The notes under the pieces: generated by a model | What the model was told of the DNA's origin: nothing | The model's input: only the letters and a program-made list of their open reading frames with translations | Databases searched by the model: none | Shown here: in pieces, positions 11,571 to 22,569 of the stretch | How the letters are laid out: every line of letters begins with the position of its first letter | Numbering within the stretch: the stretch's first letter is position 1 | Program-made: the position numbers and the translations under genes | NCBI RefSeq assembly: GCF_002355435.1 | Contig: NZ_AP017313.1 | Span: 310,001 to 374,000, forward strand | Length of the DNA: 64,000 nt | Reading direction: 5' to 3' | Origin: Mucilaginibacter gotjawali | GTDB lineage: Bacteria > Bacteroidota > Bacteroidia > Sphingobacteriales > Sphingobacteriaceae

Positions 11571-14500
11571 CAGTATGATGAATCCTGTTCTGTGTTTGGT
11601 TGTGCCGTTTACGGTAAAATCAAGCGAATAAAAATAAGTACCCGGCAATTGCATAGCGCCGGTTTTGTTGGAGTGTCCGTCAAACACCTTCGTGCTGTTG
11701 TCATACCCTTTGGCTTCGAAGATCAATTGCCCGCTGCGGTTCATTATCGTCAGTTTGTTATCCGGGTAATTGGTGATCCCGTCTATCTGCAAAAAGTCAT
11801 TGATACCATCACCATTGGGCGATAATCCCTGGCGTACTACAAGCTCCTCGCCCATCATTTGTGCCTTTCCGGCCGGGTTTGTTACGCTTATCGGTTCATA
11901 AACGCTGTTCAATGAGCCCGCTGCACGGGTTACCGTTACCGTATAGGTTTTGGTGGTCGTTCCGTTTTGGGCCGTAACGATGGTCGTGATCACATTGGTA
12001 CCCACATTTAAAGCAATTGCGCCCGAGGCCGTGCCTGAACTTACCGCCACACCGTTCACTGTTATGGTTGCCAGGGCATCGCTTGCTTTGGGCGTCACCG
12101 TAGTTGATGTTACCGCATTGGCAACTGATAGGGTATAACTGGTAGTAGCGGTTGCAAAGGCAGGCGTTAATGCCCCTGCGCTTATTGCTAAACCGGAAAG
12201 ATTGGCATTAGCGGGCAGCATCCGTGTTAGCGTTACCGTATAGGTTTTGGTGGTGCCATCCTGTGCCGTAACTACAGTGGTAATGGTATTGGGCCCTACA
12301 TTTAAAGCAATAGCACCTGAGGCGGTACCAGAGCTTACGGCCGTACCATTTACTGTTAGGGTTGCCGTAGCGTCACTGGTGGTTGGCGTTACGGTTACCG
12401 AAGTTACTGAATTCACCACTGATCCGTTATAACTGGTAGTGCCTGATGCAAATACGGGTGTTAAGGTTCCGCTGCTCAAGCTTAAGTTTGATAAATCAGC
12501 ATTGCTTGAAGCAGCGCGCGTTACAGTAACCGTATAGGTTTTGGTGGTGGTGCCGTTCTGGGCTGTTACCACTGTGGTAATAACGTTGCTACCCACATTT
12601 AAAGGTATAGCACCTGATGCGGTGTTGTTACTTACCGCAGTACCATTAACTGTTATTGTTGCCAGCGCATCACTGGCTTTTGGCGTCACGGTTATTGAGC
12701 TTACCGAATTAGCTACAGATGCCGTGTAGTTAATTGTTGCCGTTGCAAATGCAGGCGTTAACGTCCCTGCGCTGATGGTTAAATTGGAAAGATTGGGATT
12801 GGCAGGCAATGACCGCGTTATGGTGATTGTATAGGTTTTGGTGGTTACCCCGTCCTGCGCAGTAGAAACAGTTGTAATGGTATTAGGGCCAACACTTAAA
12901 GGAATGGCACCTGAGGCTATCCCCGAATTTACCGCTACAACATTTATTGTCACTGTTGCAGTAGCATCTGCGGTAGTTGGCGTTACGGTTACCGAAGTTA
13001 CCGAATTGGGTACCGATGCTGTATAGCTGGTGGTTGCGGTCGTAAATGCCGGGGTTAATGTTCCTGCGCTTACGCTTAAACCTATCAGGTTGGCGTTATC
13101 TGAAAGCGAGGTAACGCTGGCAGGGTTGCCGGTACTTTGGGTTGTTAAATATCTTATGTTGCCACTTGTACCGTTATATTCGATTACCATTAACTGGTAG
13201 GTAGTTCCTTTAGTCAGGCCGGTAATGTGTACCGTGTTACCTGTTCCGTTATAAACGCAGTACCAGCCGGTACTGCCAACCTGGTCGCCGGTGCCAAAAG
13301 CCGCGTTGGCGTTGTAGGCTGTATTATTTACCGGCGCCGGGCTGCCTGACGAACCTGCAAACATAAACACAGCACGCGAGGTGCCGTTGCCGTTTGTCCA
13401 GCCGGCGGTGGTAGCGGTTTTGGTGGTGCCGGTAAAGGTTAGGTTGCCGGCCTGCGCGGTGGGGGCCTGCAATGAAATATATGCCCAGGCGGCGCCCAGG
13501 CTGTTATTATCGCCAAAGCCGCCTGTCATGGCGGTGTTGCCATCAGCGCTGAGCGATACAGAAGCGCCTATGTAGGCACCGGAGGTAGCATCTGTGCCCA
13601 CCAGTTTTGGGCCCCGCTGTGTCCAGGTACCACTGTTGCGGGTGTAAACCCATGCCGCGCCCTGGTTGTTATAATCAGACTCCGCACCTACAATTGCCGT
13701 ATTGCCATCCGAGCTTAGCGATACAGAAGTACCTTGCCCGGATTTGCCGGCAGCGCCCTTCCCAACCAGCTTTAGGCCTTGCTGTGTCCAGACGCCAGCG
13801 CTGCGGGTGTAAACCCATGTGGCACCTATGTAGCTATTGTCATGCGCTCCGCCTATTATGGACGTATTGCCATCGGCGCTGATCGCTACCGAAGTGCCCT
13901 GAGCAGCAGCACCGACAGCACCCGTACCCACCAGTTTTGAGCCCTGCTGTGTCCATACGCCACCGGAGCGGCTGAAGACCCATGCGGCGCCCTGGCTGCT
14001 ATTATCGGCATAACCACCCACTATGGCGGTATTGCCATCGGCGCTAAGGGATACCGAACTCCCCTGGCCGGAATTGACGGCAGCGTCGGTAAAAACCAGC
14101 TTTGGGCCTTGTTGTGTCCAGGTGCCGCCGCTACGGGTGTAAATCCAGGCGGCACCGTGGTAATAGCTATAGCCACCGTAATCACCTGCTATGGCCGTAT
14201 TGCCATCGGCACTTAGCGATACAGAAGCGCCTGAATAACTGCCGGCGAGCGCATCGGTGCCTACTAATGGCGAACCCTGTTGTGTCCAGGTACCGCCACT
14301 GCGGGTATAAACCCAAACCGCACCCGCGCCAGCAGCATTATACCCGCCTGCAAGGGCTGTATTGCCATCGGCGCTAATCGCTACTGAAGTGCCTTGAGCA
14401 GCGCCATAGGGGCCGATATTGTTGTTATCCACGAGTTTGGGCCCCTGCTGTGTCCACACACCGCCGGTTCGGGTATAAATCCATACGGCGCCCACGTTGG

Positions 14501-17500
14501 AATTGTCAGATGGTCCGCCCACTATTGCGGTGTTGCCATCGGCGCTAACAGCCACTGACGCGCCTTGACCTGCAATAGCACTGGAGCCCGTACCCACCAG
14601 CTTTGAGCCTTGCTGCAGCGATGGGTACAGGGTTGCAGTTACTTTGAAGTTACTGCCACCTGCAGCCATGCCGCCTGCCGCAGTTATTGAAACAGGTCCG
14701 GTTGCCGCGCCGGGCATCACCATGCCCACCAGGGTGTTATCTTTGTCTGATATTATTATTGCCGGCACACCGCCTATGGTAAGGCCGGCTGCCGCGATTA
14801 AATTTGTACCGCTTATGGTTACCAATGTGCCCACGGGTCCGCTCGTCGGGGTAAAACCTGCAATGGTGGGGGGCTGCGGCGGCAAGGTTGTTACCCCTGC
14901 CGGATTGCCTGTGCCTGCAGTGGTTAAATATTTCACGTTGCTGCCCGGGCCGTTATATTCAACTACCATTAACTGGTAGGTAGTTCCGATGCTTAGGCCG
15001 GTAATGTTTACCGTGTTGCCTGTGCCGTTATAAACGCAGTACCAGCCGGTGCCGCCCACCTGGTCGCCTGTGCCAAAAGCCGCATTGGCTATGTAAGCGG
15101 TATTGTTTACCGGTGCCGGGCTGCCCGACGAACCTGCATACATAAATACCGCCCTTGAGGAGCCGTTACCATTTGTCCAGCTGGCGGTGGTAGCTAATGT
15201 GGTGGTGTTTGTAAAAATTACGTTGCCGGCCTGCACAGTGGGGGCCGGCAATGAAATATATGCCCAGGCTGCGCCCAGGCTGCTATTATCGCCAAAGCCG
15301 CCTGCAATGGCTGTATTACCGTCCGCGCTGAGCGATACGGAACTGCCTTGTTCGGAACTGCTGCCGGTGCTGCCGGTACCCACCAGCTTTGCGCCCTGCT
15401 GGGTCCATACGCCGCCGCTGCGGGTGTAAACCCAGGCTGCGCCCTGGCTGTTATTGTCAAACCAGCCCCCAACCATCGCCGTGTTGCCATCTGCGGTAAG
15501 GGATACGGAAACGCCCTGTTCGGCAGCGCCGACAGCGCCTGTACCCACCAGTTTTGAGCCTTGCTGTGACCATACACCGCCGCTGCGGGTGTAAACCCAG
15601 GCCGCACCAACGCTGCTATTATCACTTTTCCCGCCTACTATGGCCGTATTGCCATCGGCGCTCAGGGATACGGAAAAACCCTGACCCGCATTGCCGGTAG
15701 CGCCGGTACCTACCAGCTTTGCGCCCTGCTGAGTCCATACGCCGCCGCTGCGGGTGTAAACCCAGGCTGCGCCCTGGCTGTTATTGTCAGCAAAGCCGCC
15801 CGCAACGGCTGTATTACCATCGGCGCTAAGCGATACCGACCAGCCCTGATAAACATTACTGCCAACAGCGCCCGAGCCCACCAGCTTTGCGCCCTGCTGT
15901 GTCCAGGTACCACCGCTGCGGGTATAAACCCAAACCGCGCCTACGCCTGAATTATCATAATAACCGCCCACAATTGCCGTATTGCCATCGGCGCTGATCG
16001 CTACCGAATAGCCTTGAACGGCGCCATAAGAACCGGCAACGCCTGTACCCACCAGTTTGGGCCCCTGCTGTGTCCAGGTACCGCCGCTACGGGTATAAAC
16101 CCAGGCAGCGCCCTGGTTGTTATTGTCACCAAAGCCCCCTACTATTGCTGTATTGCCATCGGCACTGATGGCAACTGAATTGCCTTGATCGGTGGCACTG
16201 CCAACAGCATCATTGCCTAACAGTTTTGAACCCTGTTGTGTCCATATGCCGCCGCTGCGGGTGTATACCCAGGCGGCCCCACGGCTTGAATTGTCGAAAT
16301 TGCCGCCTGCGATGGCGGTATTGCCATCGGCGCTTACCGCTACCGAAATGCCCTCCTCTGCGTTGCCCGTGTTGCCGGTGCCCACTAATTTTGATCCCTG
16401 TTGTAATGACGGATACAAGGTTGCGGTTACCGTAAAGTTGGCGCCGCTGCCTGCTGTACCGCCGTTGCTGGTAAATGACACAGGTCCGGTTACTGCTCCG
16501 GGCATCACCATGCCCACCAAAGTGTTGCCATTGTTTGATACTACGATGGCTGGCACACCGCCGATGGTAAAGGCAGTTGGGGCGGTTAAATTTGTGCCGC
16601 TTATAATTACCAATGTACCCACGGGGCCGCTCGCCGGGGTAACGGAACTGATAGAGGGCAAAATATCGCCGGAAACATTTACCGTTTGCGATGCGCCGGC
16701 GCCGGTATCTGTATTGCCGGCCAAATCGGTGGCATATCCCCCTGCCACTGAAATACCGAGGGTTCCGACACCCAAAATATGTGAAATGGTGACAACATAG
16801 GACGTGCCGGACCCCGTCACTGATACTGTGCCGCTTGCCGTACCGGTAGTATTTAAGGTAATGCCTGAAGCTGTAAGGTTACTGGAGCCGAAATTTGCAT
16901 CCGCGTAGTTTACGTTATACGAAACCGAGCTCGTTCCGCTATTGCCCACTGTTGTTGCCGACGGCGAACCAATTGTTGCCACCGGCGGCGTTTTATCAAT
17001 CGTCCCTCCTCCCGAAAAAGGTAAGTTTGTACTTATGCCGGGGGTTAACCCCGTTGCATTAGCCAGGTTTAAGACGATCATGCCATCGCCGGTGCCGGTA
17101 TTTACCGTTACGGTATAAGTTGAACCGGATCCGCTGACCGATGCTACACTTGCTCCGCTCACTGCTCCGGTGGTGGTTAAGTTGAAATTACCGGTGCTTA
17201 GCCCGGTAATTGAAGCGCCGAAGGTTACTGTGAACGGCATCGCGCTTCCGTTTGAGAAGGCGCTGTTGGGAATAATGGAATTTATTGTCGTAGGATGAAT
17301 GTTTACTTGCTGGGTAAGTGAACCGGTGCTTGACAAATAAGTTGAATTTGCGTTATAAGTCGCCTGGATATTGTAAGTACCTGCTGTTGAAAAGCTGGGG
17401 TTAAGCGTTGCCACTCCGCCGGACACCGTCGCGGCGCCAAGCGCTTTGCCATTGGCGGTAAAAGTAACAGTTCCCTCGTTAACAGTACCTGCTGCACTTC

Positions 17501-18248
17501 CAATTTCGGCAGTTAAAGTTACCGAGTTGTTGGGTGAAGTTATAAAAGAAGGATTAGGGTTTGAGGTAACAGTTGTAGTTGTTGGCGTGGTACTTATTTG
17601 CTGCGTAATGGTAATCGCCCAGCTGCTGATCGTGAAAGCATTGCTTCCATAAACTGCATACAAGCGCCAGGTACCATTTGGACTGGCACCGTTGAAAATG
17701 GAAGATAAAGTGGGATTGGAAGCGCTACTGCCTGGCAGATTATAAGGGCCGGATGGAGCAGGCGAAGGAAATGCGTAATTGGCTGGTACATAAGATGTAG
17801 GCTTATAGGTACCCGAATTCAAATTTCCGTTGGTGGCAAATGTACTTGCCTGGTCCGAGAAAAACAACTCCACATTGGATGGACCGGCAGTAGCCTGAGC
17901 TGCTGTACCAGCAAGTAAAACAATATTTTCTCCCAGGGGTCCTACCAGTAATAGTGAAAACGGACCCGGTAATGATGCAGAAGTTATACCCTGTACATCA
18001 ATTGTTAAGCCACTTATTGTGCCTGCAAGACCGCTTACCGCTATGGTTGACGGGTATGGCGCAGGGGTGGCATTGCCCGAGGTTCCGGTAATTACGGCAG
18101 AACTGGCGAACGTTTGCCCCATTACCGTATTATTTAACCCAAACATGACGGTTAAAACAACAAAAAAAACAAATCGCCATTTGGCCTGCAAATGAGCGGC
18201 AAACGGGTGTAATTGTGCGTTGCGGCGGGTAAGGTTGTTGTGCATCAT
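11562..18248 (-). CDS. Giant T9SS-sorted protein with two FG-GAP propellers and cadherin-like repeats
   Basis: About 2228 residues from ATG 18248 ([12 protein letters not shown]); a start 26 codons earlier is also open but precedes the basic n-region. A hydrophobic signal ends at NTVMGQ. Next come a region like the proprotein-convertase P domain (about 50-215), Ig-like domains (about 215-520) and a TIG domain ([15 protein letters not shown]). A first propeller of seven FG-GAP-type repeats (about 612-1000; LVGTG...[17 protein letters not shown]...[16 protein letters not shown]) is followed by an FN3-like domain. TIG, seven more repeats (about 1209-1592) and FN3 then recur. Four cadherin-like repeats (about 1716-2111) and a CHU_C domain end the protein. 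The family is secreted by T9SS and surface-bound; the ligand is unknown. Confidence 0.88.
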   Translation of the reverse strand: MMHNNLTRRNAQLHPFAAHLQAKWRFVFFVVLTVMFGLNNTVMGQTFASSAVITGTSGNATPAPYPSTIAVSGLAGTISGLTIDVQGITSASLPGPFSLLLVGPLGENIVLLAGTAAQATAGPSNVELFFSDQASTFATNGNLNSGTYKPTSYVPANYAFPSPAPSGPYNLPGSSASNPTLSSIFNGASPNGTWRLYAVYGSNAFTISSWAITITQQISTTPTTTTVTSNPNPSFITSPNNSVTLTAEIGSAAGTVNEGTVTFTANGKALGAATVSGGVATLNPSFSTAGTYNIQATYNANSTYLSSTGSLTQQVNIHPTTINSIIPNSAFSNGSAMPFTVTFGASITGLSTGNFNLTTTGAVSGASVASVSGSGSTYTVTVNTGTGDGMIVLNLANATGLTPGISTNLPFSGGGTIDKTPPVATIGSPSATTVGNSGTSSVSYNVNYADANFGSSNLTASGITLNTTGTASGTVSVTGSGTSYVVTISHILGVGTLGISVAGGYATDLAGNTDTGAGASQTVNVSGDILPSISSVTPASGPVGTLVIISGTNLTAPTAFTIGGVPAIVVSNNGNTLVGMVMPGAVTGPVSFTSNGGTAGSGANFTVTATLYPSLQQGSKLVGTGNTGNAEEGISVAVSADGNTAIAGGNFDNSSRGAAWVYTRSGGIWTQQGSKLLGNDAVGSATDQGNSVAISADGNTAIVGGFGDNNNQGAAWVYTRSGGTWTQQGPKLVGTGVAGSYGAVQGYSVAISADGNTAIVGGYYDNSGVGAVWVYTRSGGTWTQQGAKLVGSGAVGSNVYQGWSVSLSADGNTAVAGGFADNNSQGAAWVYTRSGGVWTQQGAKLVGTGATGNAGQGFSVSLSADGNTAIVGGKSDNSSVGAAWVYTRSGGVWSQQGSKLVGTGAVGAAEQGVSVSLTADGNTAMVGGWFDNNSQGAAWVYTRSGGVWTQQGAKLVGTGSTGSSSEQGSSVSLSADGNTAIAGGFGDNSSLGAAWAYISLPAPTVQAGNVIFTNTTTLATTASWTNGNGSSRAVFMYAGSSGSPAPVNNTAYIANAAFGTGDQVGGTGWYCVYNGTGNTVNITGLSIGTTYQLMVVEYNGPGSNVKYLTTAGTGNPAGVTTLPPQPPTIAGFTPTSGPVGTLVTISGTNLIAAAGLTIGGVPAIIISDKDNTLVGMVMPGAATGPVSITAAGGMAAGGSNFKVTATLYPSLQQGSKLVGTGSSAIAGQGASVAVSADGNTAIVGGPSDNSNVGAVWIYTRTGGVWTQQGPKLVDNNNIGPYGAAQGTSVAISADGNTALAGGYNAAGAGAVWVYTRSGGTWTQQGSPLVGTDALAGSYSGASVSLSADGNTAIAGDYGGYSYYHGAAWIYTRSGGTWTQQGPKLVFTDAAVNSGQGSSVSLSADGNTAIVGGYADNSSQGAAWVFSRSGGVWTQQGSKLVGTGAVGAAAQGTSVAISADGNTSIIGGAHDNSYIGATWVYTRSAGVWTQQGLKLVGKGAAGKSGQGTSVSLSSDGNTAIVGAESDYNNQGAAWVYTRNSGTWTQRGPKLVGTDATSGAYIGASVSLSADGNTAMTGGFGDNNSLGAAWAYISLQAPTAQAGNLTFTGTTKTATTAGWTNGNGTSRAVFMFAGSSGSPAPVNNTAYNANAAFGTGDQVGSTGWYCVYNGTGNTVHITGLTKGTTYQLMVIEYNGTSGNIRYLTTQSTGNPASVTSLSDNANLIGLSVSAGTLTPAFTTATTSYTASVPNSVTSVTVTPTTADATATVTINVVAVNSGIASGAIPLSVGPNTITTVSTAQDGVTTKTYTITITRSLPANPNLSNLTISAGTLTPAFATATINYTASVANSVSSITVTPKASDALATITVNGTAVSNNTASGAIPLNVGSNVITTVVTAQNGTTTKTYTVTVTRAASSNADLSNLSLSSGTLTPVFASGTTSYNGSVVNSVTSVTVTPTTSDATATLTVNGTAVSSGTASGAIALNVGPNTITTVVTAQDGTTKTYTVTLTRMLPANANLSGLAISAGALTPAFATATTSYTLSVANAVTSTTVTPKASDALATITVNGVAVSSGTASGAIALNVGTNVITTIVTAQNGTTTKTYTVTVTRAAGSLNSVYEPISVTNPAGKAQMMGEELVVRQGLSPNGDGINDFLQIDGITNYPDNKLTIMNRSGQLIFEAKGYDNSTKVFDGHSNKTGAMQLPGTYFYSLDFTVNGTTKHRTGFIILKY
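11594..12452 (-). repeat. Copy B of near-identical adhesin 3' end (pairs with 4035-4893)
   Basis: See copy A for the comparison. Just beyond its 5' boundary (about 12453-12490) the sequence stops matching copy A's flank. It instead resembles 5180-5225 of the other gene (CAAATACGG.GTTAAG.TTCC, then GCTGCTCAAGCTTAAGTTTG), so the array is mosaic. Confidence 0.85.
13470..14620 (-). repeat. Second array of seven FG-GAP-type repeats
   Basis: Seven units of about 52-57 codons, each ending WTQQG or similar, encode one predicted seven-bladed propeller. A TIG domain lies before it and an FN3-like domain after it, the same order as in the array at 15250-16412. Confidence 0.8.
15250..16412 (-). repeat. 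First array of seven FG-GAP-type repeats
   Basis: Seven units ([20 protein letters not shown]) with a period near 165 bp. The last unit of both arrays ends in the same GAAWAYISL transition to an FN3-like domain, so the whole TIG-propeller-FN3 module was probably duplicated. Confidence 0.8.
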
Positions 18249-18353
18249 ATCAGCTAAATATATAAACTGGAAATATGTATTGGAAACATCGCATGTGCTC
18301 AATGTCTTCATGCAACATATCCGCAAGAAAGTTAGCTCAAATGGTAATACCCA

Positions 18354-18376
18354 TCAATCACATATTTGGGGTATAT
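18354..18376 (-). promoter_or_regulatory. Shared motif copy upstream of third giant gene
   Basis: The minus strand reads ATACCCCAAATATGTGATTG, about 106 nt upstream of the start at 18248. That is nearly the same distance as the copy ahead of the second giant gene. The remainder of 18249-18545 shows no gene. Confidence 0.55.
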
Positions 18377-18545
18377 GGGGAAGTGGGAAAGTCCGGAAGG
18401 CGGAAAAGAAAAAATTTTAGCATTACCGTAAAAACTGCTGACAAGATTTTTTCAGGAGTTAAGTTATTAATTATTAGTTGTTTATGCTTTTTTAGCAGAT
18501 GCGGCATTTTAGCGCTGCAACTACACTTTTCGATTTTGCGCCCGG

Positions 18546-19163
18546 TTACCTGAACTCGTTAATGAGCTGTACCCGGCTGTTCACCTGTAATTTGCGGTAG
18601 ATGTTTTTGATATGCTGCCTTACGGTATCCGGTGAGATATTGAGCTTCCAGGCAATTTGTTTATACGTTTCGCCGGTAATGAGGAGCTGTGATACCTCGC
18701 GTTCGCGGAGGGTAAGTTGTTCATGCTCATTGCTTTCAGCCGCGACTTGCTTGCCCGAAAAATAGGCGATCACTTTCTTTGCAACCAACGGGCTCATAGG
18801 TGCGCCGCCATCCAAAGCCTCCAGCAAAGCCGTTTTTATTTTATGCAGTGGCGTGTTTTTTAACAGGTAGCCGGTAGCCCCGGCCTGCAATGCCTTAAAA
18901 ATGCGCTCTTTGTCTTCGTAAACGGTAAGCATGAGGATATTTACCGACGGATGTTTTTGTTTGATCCTGAATGCGCCTTCAAGGCCGGTAATACCGGGTA
19001 GCTCGATATCCAGCAACAATACATCCGGCACGGTATTGATCTTCAGAAATGCCTCGACGCTTCCAAACTCGCCCACGTGATTAAATTCAGGCTGCATTTG
19101 TAAAAATTCAACCACACTGTTCCTGATATAAATATCATCCTCAACTATTGCAACATTTATCAT
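18546..19163 (-). CDS. NarL/FixJ-family response regulator
   Basis: 205 aa. The receiver domain spans residues 1-120 with the acidic pair at D9/D10, phospho-acceptor D52 (LLLDIELPG) and the conserved K of LLKNTP near 102. The C-terminal LuxR-type helix-turn-helix is LTLREREVSQLLITGETYKQIAWKLNIS.DTVRQHI. The histidine kinase that ends at 19385 lies upstream on the same strand, with a 221-bp gap, so the two form a likely pair. The shared ATACCCCA motif lies 32 nt before this start, which suggests autoregulation and control of the neighbouring giant surface-protein genes. This is inference from position and motif only. Confidence 0.93.
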   Translation of the reverse strand: MINVAIVEDDIYIRNSVVEFLQMQPEFNHVGEFGSVEAFLKINTVPDVLLLDIELPGITGLEGAFRIKQKHPSVNILMLTVYEDKERIFKALQAGATGYLLKNTPLHKIKTALLEALDGGAPMSPLVAKKVIAYFSGKQVAAESNEHEQLTLREREVSQLLITGETYKQIAWKLNISPDTVRQHIKNIYRKLQVNSRVQLINEFR

Positions 19164-19194
19164 GTATCAAAAATGATAATATTAAACCTTTTTG

Positions 19195-19217
19195 CCTATA
19201 ACATGATTGGGGTATTT
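19195..19217 (-). promoter_or_regulatory. Shared motif copy upstream of response regulator
   Basis: The minus strand reads ATACCCCAATCATGTTATAG, 32 nt before the regulator's ATG. It agrees with the copies upstream of giant genes two and three at nearly every position. Because it is so close to the start it could be an operator over the promoter or part of the promoter itself. Confidence 0.55.
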
Positions 19218-19220
19218 GTG

Positions 19221-19388
19221 GGTTAGTGATTAGTTAATTAGAGATTAGTCAGGAAGTCAGTAAAGTCCGAAAGAAGCTGCAACAGGACTTTCAGCAAAAA
19301 CAACTAAGCTGTAGATGAAAGGAGTAATACTTAAAAAAGCAAAATTATAACTAATCTCTAATCTCCAGTCTTTAATCACTAACCTCAC
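19221..19388. repeat. Word-type inverted repeat between kinase and regulator
   Basis: GGTTAGTGATTAGTTAATT and AGAGATTAGTC at 19221-19250 are mirrored by AACTAATCTCTAATC and TTAATCACTAACCTCACC at 19349-19388. The right arm runs into the kinase stop codon. It could attenuate or separate expression of the two genes. Confidence 0.55.
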
Positions 19389-22294
19389 CATCGTTTCATC
19401 TTTATCGTTATCGTAAACAAACTTCCGTCATTCAAAATATCCAGCGTGGCTTTCATGCGTTTGGCGCGCATTTGCATGTTGCGGAGGCCCTGGCCGGTAT
19501 GGGTTGATGCCGGTTTTTTTTCGGCAATGGTATTTTTTATACTGATGGTCATGCCTTTTAGCTGGTTGTTAAGCATTATAAAAACTTCGGGGTTGGTATT
19601 GTGCTTGGCTATGTTATTGATGGCTTCCTTAAATACCAGGTAAATGTTTTGCCTTACCAGTTGGGGCAGGTCGGTCACCCTGTCTAATCCCGATACTTCA
19701 AAATTCAGGCTTGCCATACCGTCGAGCATATTGTGGGCATGCTCCCGCATCCTGGCCACCAGGTCCTCGCGGGTATCGTTCCTCGCATCTATCGACCATA
19801 TAATATCCGAAATAGACGCTATGGCTTCCTTACTGTCTTTTGATATCCGCTCGACTACTTTAGTATCAAGTTGCTGTTTAATGTTCATCAGTTCGCTGGT
19901 CAGCGATATCCGTGTAAGTGCACTGCCGATCTCATCATGCAAATCGCTTGCGATAGTGGTGCGCAGCAGGTGCTGGTTTCTTATTTGCCGGGCACGGGCA
20001 AGCCAGGCCATATAAATAATCAAGCCTATAACCAACCCTACTATCATATCAAAAAACCAGGTTTGATAAAAATGAGGTACCACTGTAATGGTTTTAATAA
20101 GCCAATAGCGCTGATCGGTGACAGAAGGAAACCGCACCTGCAATGTGTATTTTCCGGGCGGGATGGCGAATAAAGAAACTTCTTCAGATAACTTCCGCTT
20201 CTGCCAGGCAGTGCCGAGCTCCTTAATACGGAAGAGGATGTATTTTTGATAAAAAGGCCCCGAAAATTTTAGCCCTATAAAGGTATTGCCAGGTAAAATT
20301 TTGATAACGCCCTGGTTTGAAACAAAAATATCAGTAGCCGGCTGCTGCGACGTCTTATATCCCTTCTTAATATAGGATAGATTTACGCGGTCATTGGGTT
20401 TTCCCGCAGCAGATCTCAAATAATCTTTGTCTAAAAAAGTTAGTCCCTGGGTGCCCCCGAGAATAATCTTATTTTCAGCCGTATCATCAAATACTGCCGA
20501 ATGATTAATTTCCTGATATAAACTGCCATCGAACGCCGGCAGATCAGGAATGGCGAGCGGCTGCATCCCGGATGACCGGTCAAAAATGCTTATCCCCCCG
20601 CTCGTGCCGGCTATTACCAGTTTATCGAGTTGAAATAAGGAATAAACGTACTCGCCTGCCAGCCCATCTCCAAAATGAATTTGTTTAATTACTTTTCCGG
20701 CTTTATCAATTTTTATCAAACCCTCTCCGTTCGTGCCTATCCAAAATCCGTCGTTATCTTTAAGTATGGCATAACAGCCCAGCGCACGGCCTGCGGGGTA
20801 CACTTTATTTGCGTTGCCACTTTTATCAACTTTAAATAAACCCAGTACCGATGCTACCCATAAATCGCCATTGATAAATTTAAGGTCCTTAACAATCCCA
20901 ATTTTTGCGTCGGTAAGCCATGGGGTAATTTTATAATCGCCGTTGGGCAAAGCAGTCAAATAGTAGATATATCCGGATGAGCCAGTCAGGAAACCGTTAG
21001 TGTACGGTATTATTTTAGTAGTACTGGTAGTACGCAAAGTGTTTGGGTTTAAATGCCATTCATCGGTACGTGTATCCAACAAATAAAATCCTGTGCCGCC
21101 TTCCATGCCTACCAATAGGTTGTTTGGCGCAACAGGCTGCACCGTATAAGCAATATTGCCGTTTATACGTTTAAAAGTATTGCCATCGTAAACAAAATGC
21201 CCCTGGTAGGTGCCCACGTATAACTTTTTATTTGACGAACGGTAGATGCTCCGGACACTTTTATTCTTAAAAAAATCAACAACCAGCTGCTGTTTGTCCG
21301 TTTCGCCGGGCATATCGTCCGAAGGGCCAATTTCCAGCAGGCCTTTATCTGTCCCTGCCAGTGTTCGGTTGGTGCCGGGTTCTTTGCACATATCCTGTAT
21401 GCGCAAATCTTTTATCACTTTAAAAACCGGGAGCTGCCCGTCTTTGCCGGGGAGGGAAAGGCTGTAGGTTTCGTCAAAGCGTTCGTAAACAATTTGCAGG
21501 CTGTTTTTATCATATACTACCAGGCCATTACCACAATTGGCAAAAACATATTTCGAATCGCACCATGCTTGTTTTACAAAAGCCAGTGCCTGAAGTGGTG
21601 CAGCGGGAAGGCTCCAAATAATGCTGTCTTTCTTAACCAATCCTGCTTTTTTATGCGAAAACAAATAGGTGTTACCTTTTGCATCAATGGTATAATATTC
21701 CATACCATCGCCTTTAACCCAGCCCTTGCAGGTAAAATATTTATCTGTTTGCTTTAATCCACGCTCATCAGTAAACATCCACCGGCTGCCGTCGCTGGTC
21801 ATAAATTGAAGTGCCCCGCCTTTGCCGATCATATAATTAATCGGCCTGCCAGGCATGTTATATTGGCTCAAATGCTTGTTGCCGATATTATAACAGAGTA
21901 TTTGATACCTATTTGTGGGGACATCACCTAAACTAACAAATAAGAAATTATGATACCGGTATATGCCGTCCGGCACGGTGTTTTGCGGCAGTAAAGGGCT
22001 ATGAATATCAACCGGCTGTACGTCGGAACCATCAAAACGCCAGATTCCCTGGTTGGTTATAAACCACAAAAAGCCTTCGTTATCCAGCATCAAATGTCTT
22101 ATTTCGGCATGGTCAAACGGTTTGGGAAGATTGACCGGGTTTACAGTGATGGAGTTTTGCGCGGCCGATAATAAAGGAATAACGCAAATTGCCATCGCCA
22201 GAATACTAATGCTGATGAGTTGGCGACAAAAATGGTAAGGTAGAAAAAAGAGGAGCGGCGTGTCTGTGCTTTTTGAGCCCGGCGGTTCGTGCAT
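19385..22294 (-). CDS. Two-component sensor histidine kinase with beta-propeller ectodomain
   Basis: About 969 aa from ATG 22294 (MHEPPGSKSTDT). The frame is open 47 codons further upstream, but this start puts the N-terminal hydrophobic segment (LISISILAMAICVIPLLSAAQ) in a normal position. Two-component-regulator propeller repeats (DNEGFLWFITNQGIWRFDG, KDNDGFWIGTNGEGLIKID) fill the periplasmic part to about residue 660. A Y_Y_Y domain (YTLQVRFPSV) follows, then one membrane helix (FFDMIVGLVIGLIIYMAWLA). The cytoplasmic part has a HisKA_3 box (SDLHDEIGSALTRISL) and a HATPase region (GQGLRNMQMRAKRM). In such families the propeller senses an extracellular ligand, often a polysaccharide. The partner regulator follows at 19163. 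Confidence 0.92.
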   Translation of the reverse strand: MHEPPGSKSTDTPLLFFLPYHFCRQLISISILAMAICVIPLLSAAQNSITVNPVNLPKPFDHAEIRHLMLDNEGFLWFITNQGIWRFDGSDVQPVDIHSPLLPQNTVPDGIYRYHNFLFVSLGDVPTNRYQILCYNIGNKHLSQYNMPGRPINYMIGKGGALQFMTSDGSRWMFTDERGLKQTDKYFTCKGWVKGDGMEYYTIDAKGNTYLFSHKKAGLVKKDSIIWSLPAAPLQALAFVKQAWCDSKYVFANCGNGLVVYDKNSLQIVYERFDETYSLSLPGKDGQLPVFKVIKDLRIQDMCKEPGTNRTLAGTDKGLLEIGPSDDMPGETDKQQLVVDFFKNKSVRSIYRSSNKKLYVGTYQGHFVYDGNTFKRINGNIAYTVQPVAPNNLLVGMEGGTGFYLLDTRTDEWHLNPNTLRTTSTTKIIPYTNGFLTGSSGYIYYLTALPNGDYKITPWLTDAKIGIVKDLKFINGDLWVASVLGLFKVDKSGNANKVYPAGRALGCYAILKDNDGFWIGTNGEGLIKIDKAGKVIKQIHFGDGLAGEYVYSLFQLDKLVIAGTSGGISIFDRSSGMQPLAIPDLPAFDGSLYQEINHSAVFDDTAENKIILGGTQGLTFLDKDYLRSAAGKPNDRVNLSYIKKGYKTSQQPATDIFVSNQGVIKILPGNTFIGLKFSGPFYQKYILFRIKELGTAWQKRKLSEEVSLFAIPPGKYTLQVRFPSVTDQRYWLIKTITVVPHFYQTWFFDMIVGLVIGLIIYMAWLARARQIRNQHLLRTTIASDLHDEIGSALTRISLTSELMNIKQQLDTKVVERISKDSKEAIASISDIIWSIDARNDTREDLVARMREHAHNMLDGMASLNFEVSGLDRVTDLPQLVRQNIYLVFKEAINNIAKHNTNPEVFIMLNNQLKGMTISIKNTIAEKKPASTHTGQGLRNMQMRAKRMKATLDILNDGSLFTITIKMKRW

Positions 22295-22569
22295 TATTAT
22301 TCTTTGCGATTGAATAATAAAGATAAGGATTTTGGTTGAATATAAACAACCCACTAATGGAGCTGCACAATGAGGATCTTTGATGCTTTGTTCAGCTCCA
22401 AAACTTTGCGATAGCACAATATTTAACAAAAGCATCGGGGCTGAAAATAATTACCTTAGGCCTATTGCCGGAAGCGACAGCTACCATGCTCTGGCACCCA
22501 GCTGTTTTGGTGCCGGTGAGCCAACGCACAACCACTAAAAAACGCCCGCAAACCCTATTTAAAAAAACC

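Noticed and set aside
13470..16412. Plus-strand frames rich in Cys, Arg and Leu inside the FG-GAP arrays
   Set aside because: They are out-of-frame reflections of the repeat coding sequence with no family features.
22295..22435. Longer N-terminus for the propeller histidine kinase
   Set aside because: It would add 47 residues before the cytoplasmic n-region; the ATG at 22294 gives a normal topology.
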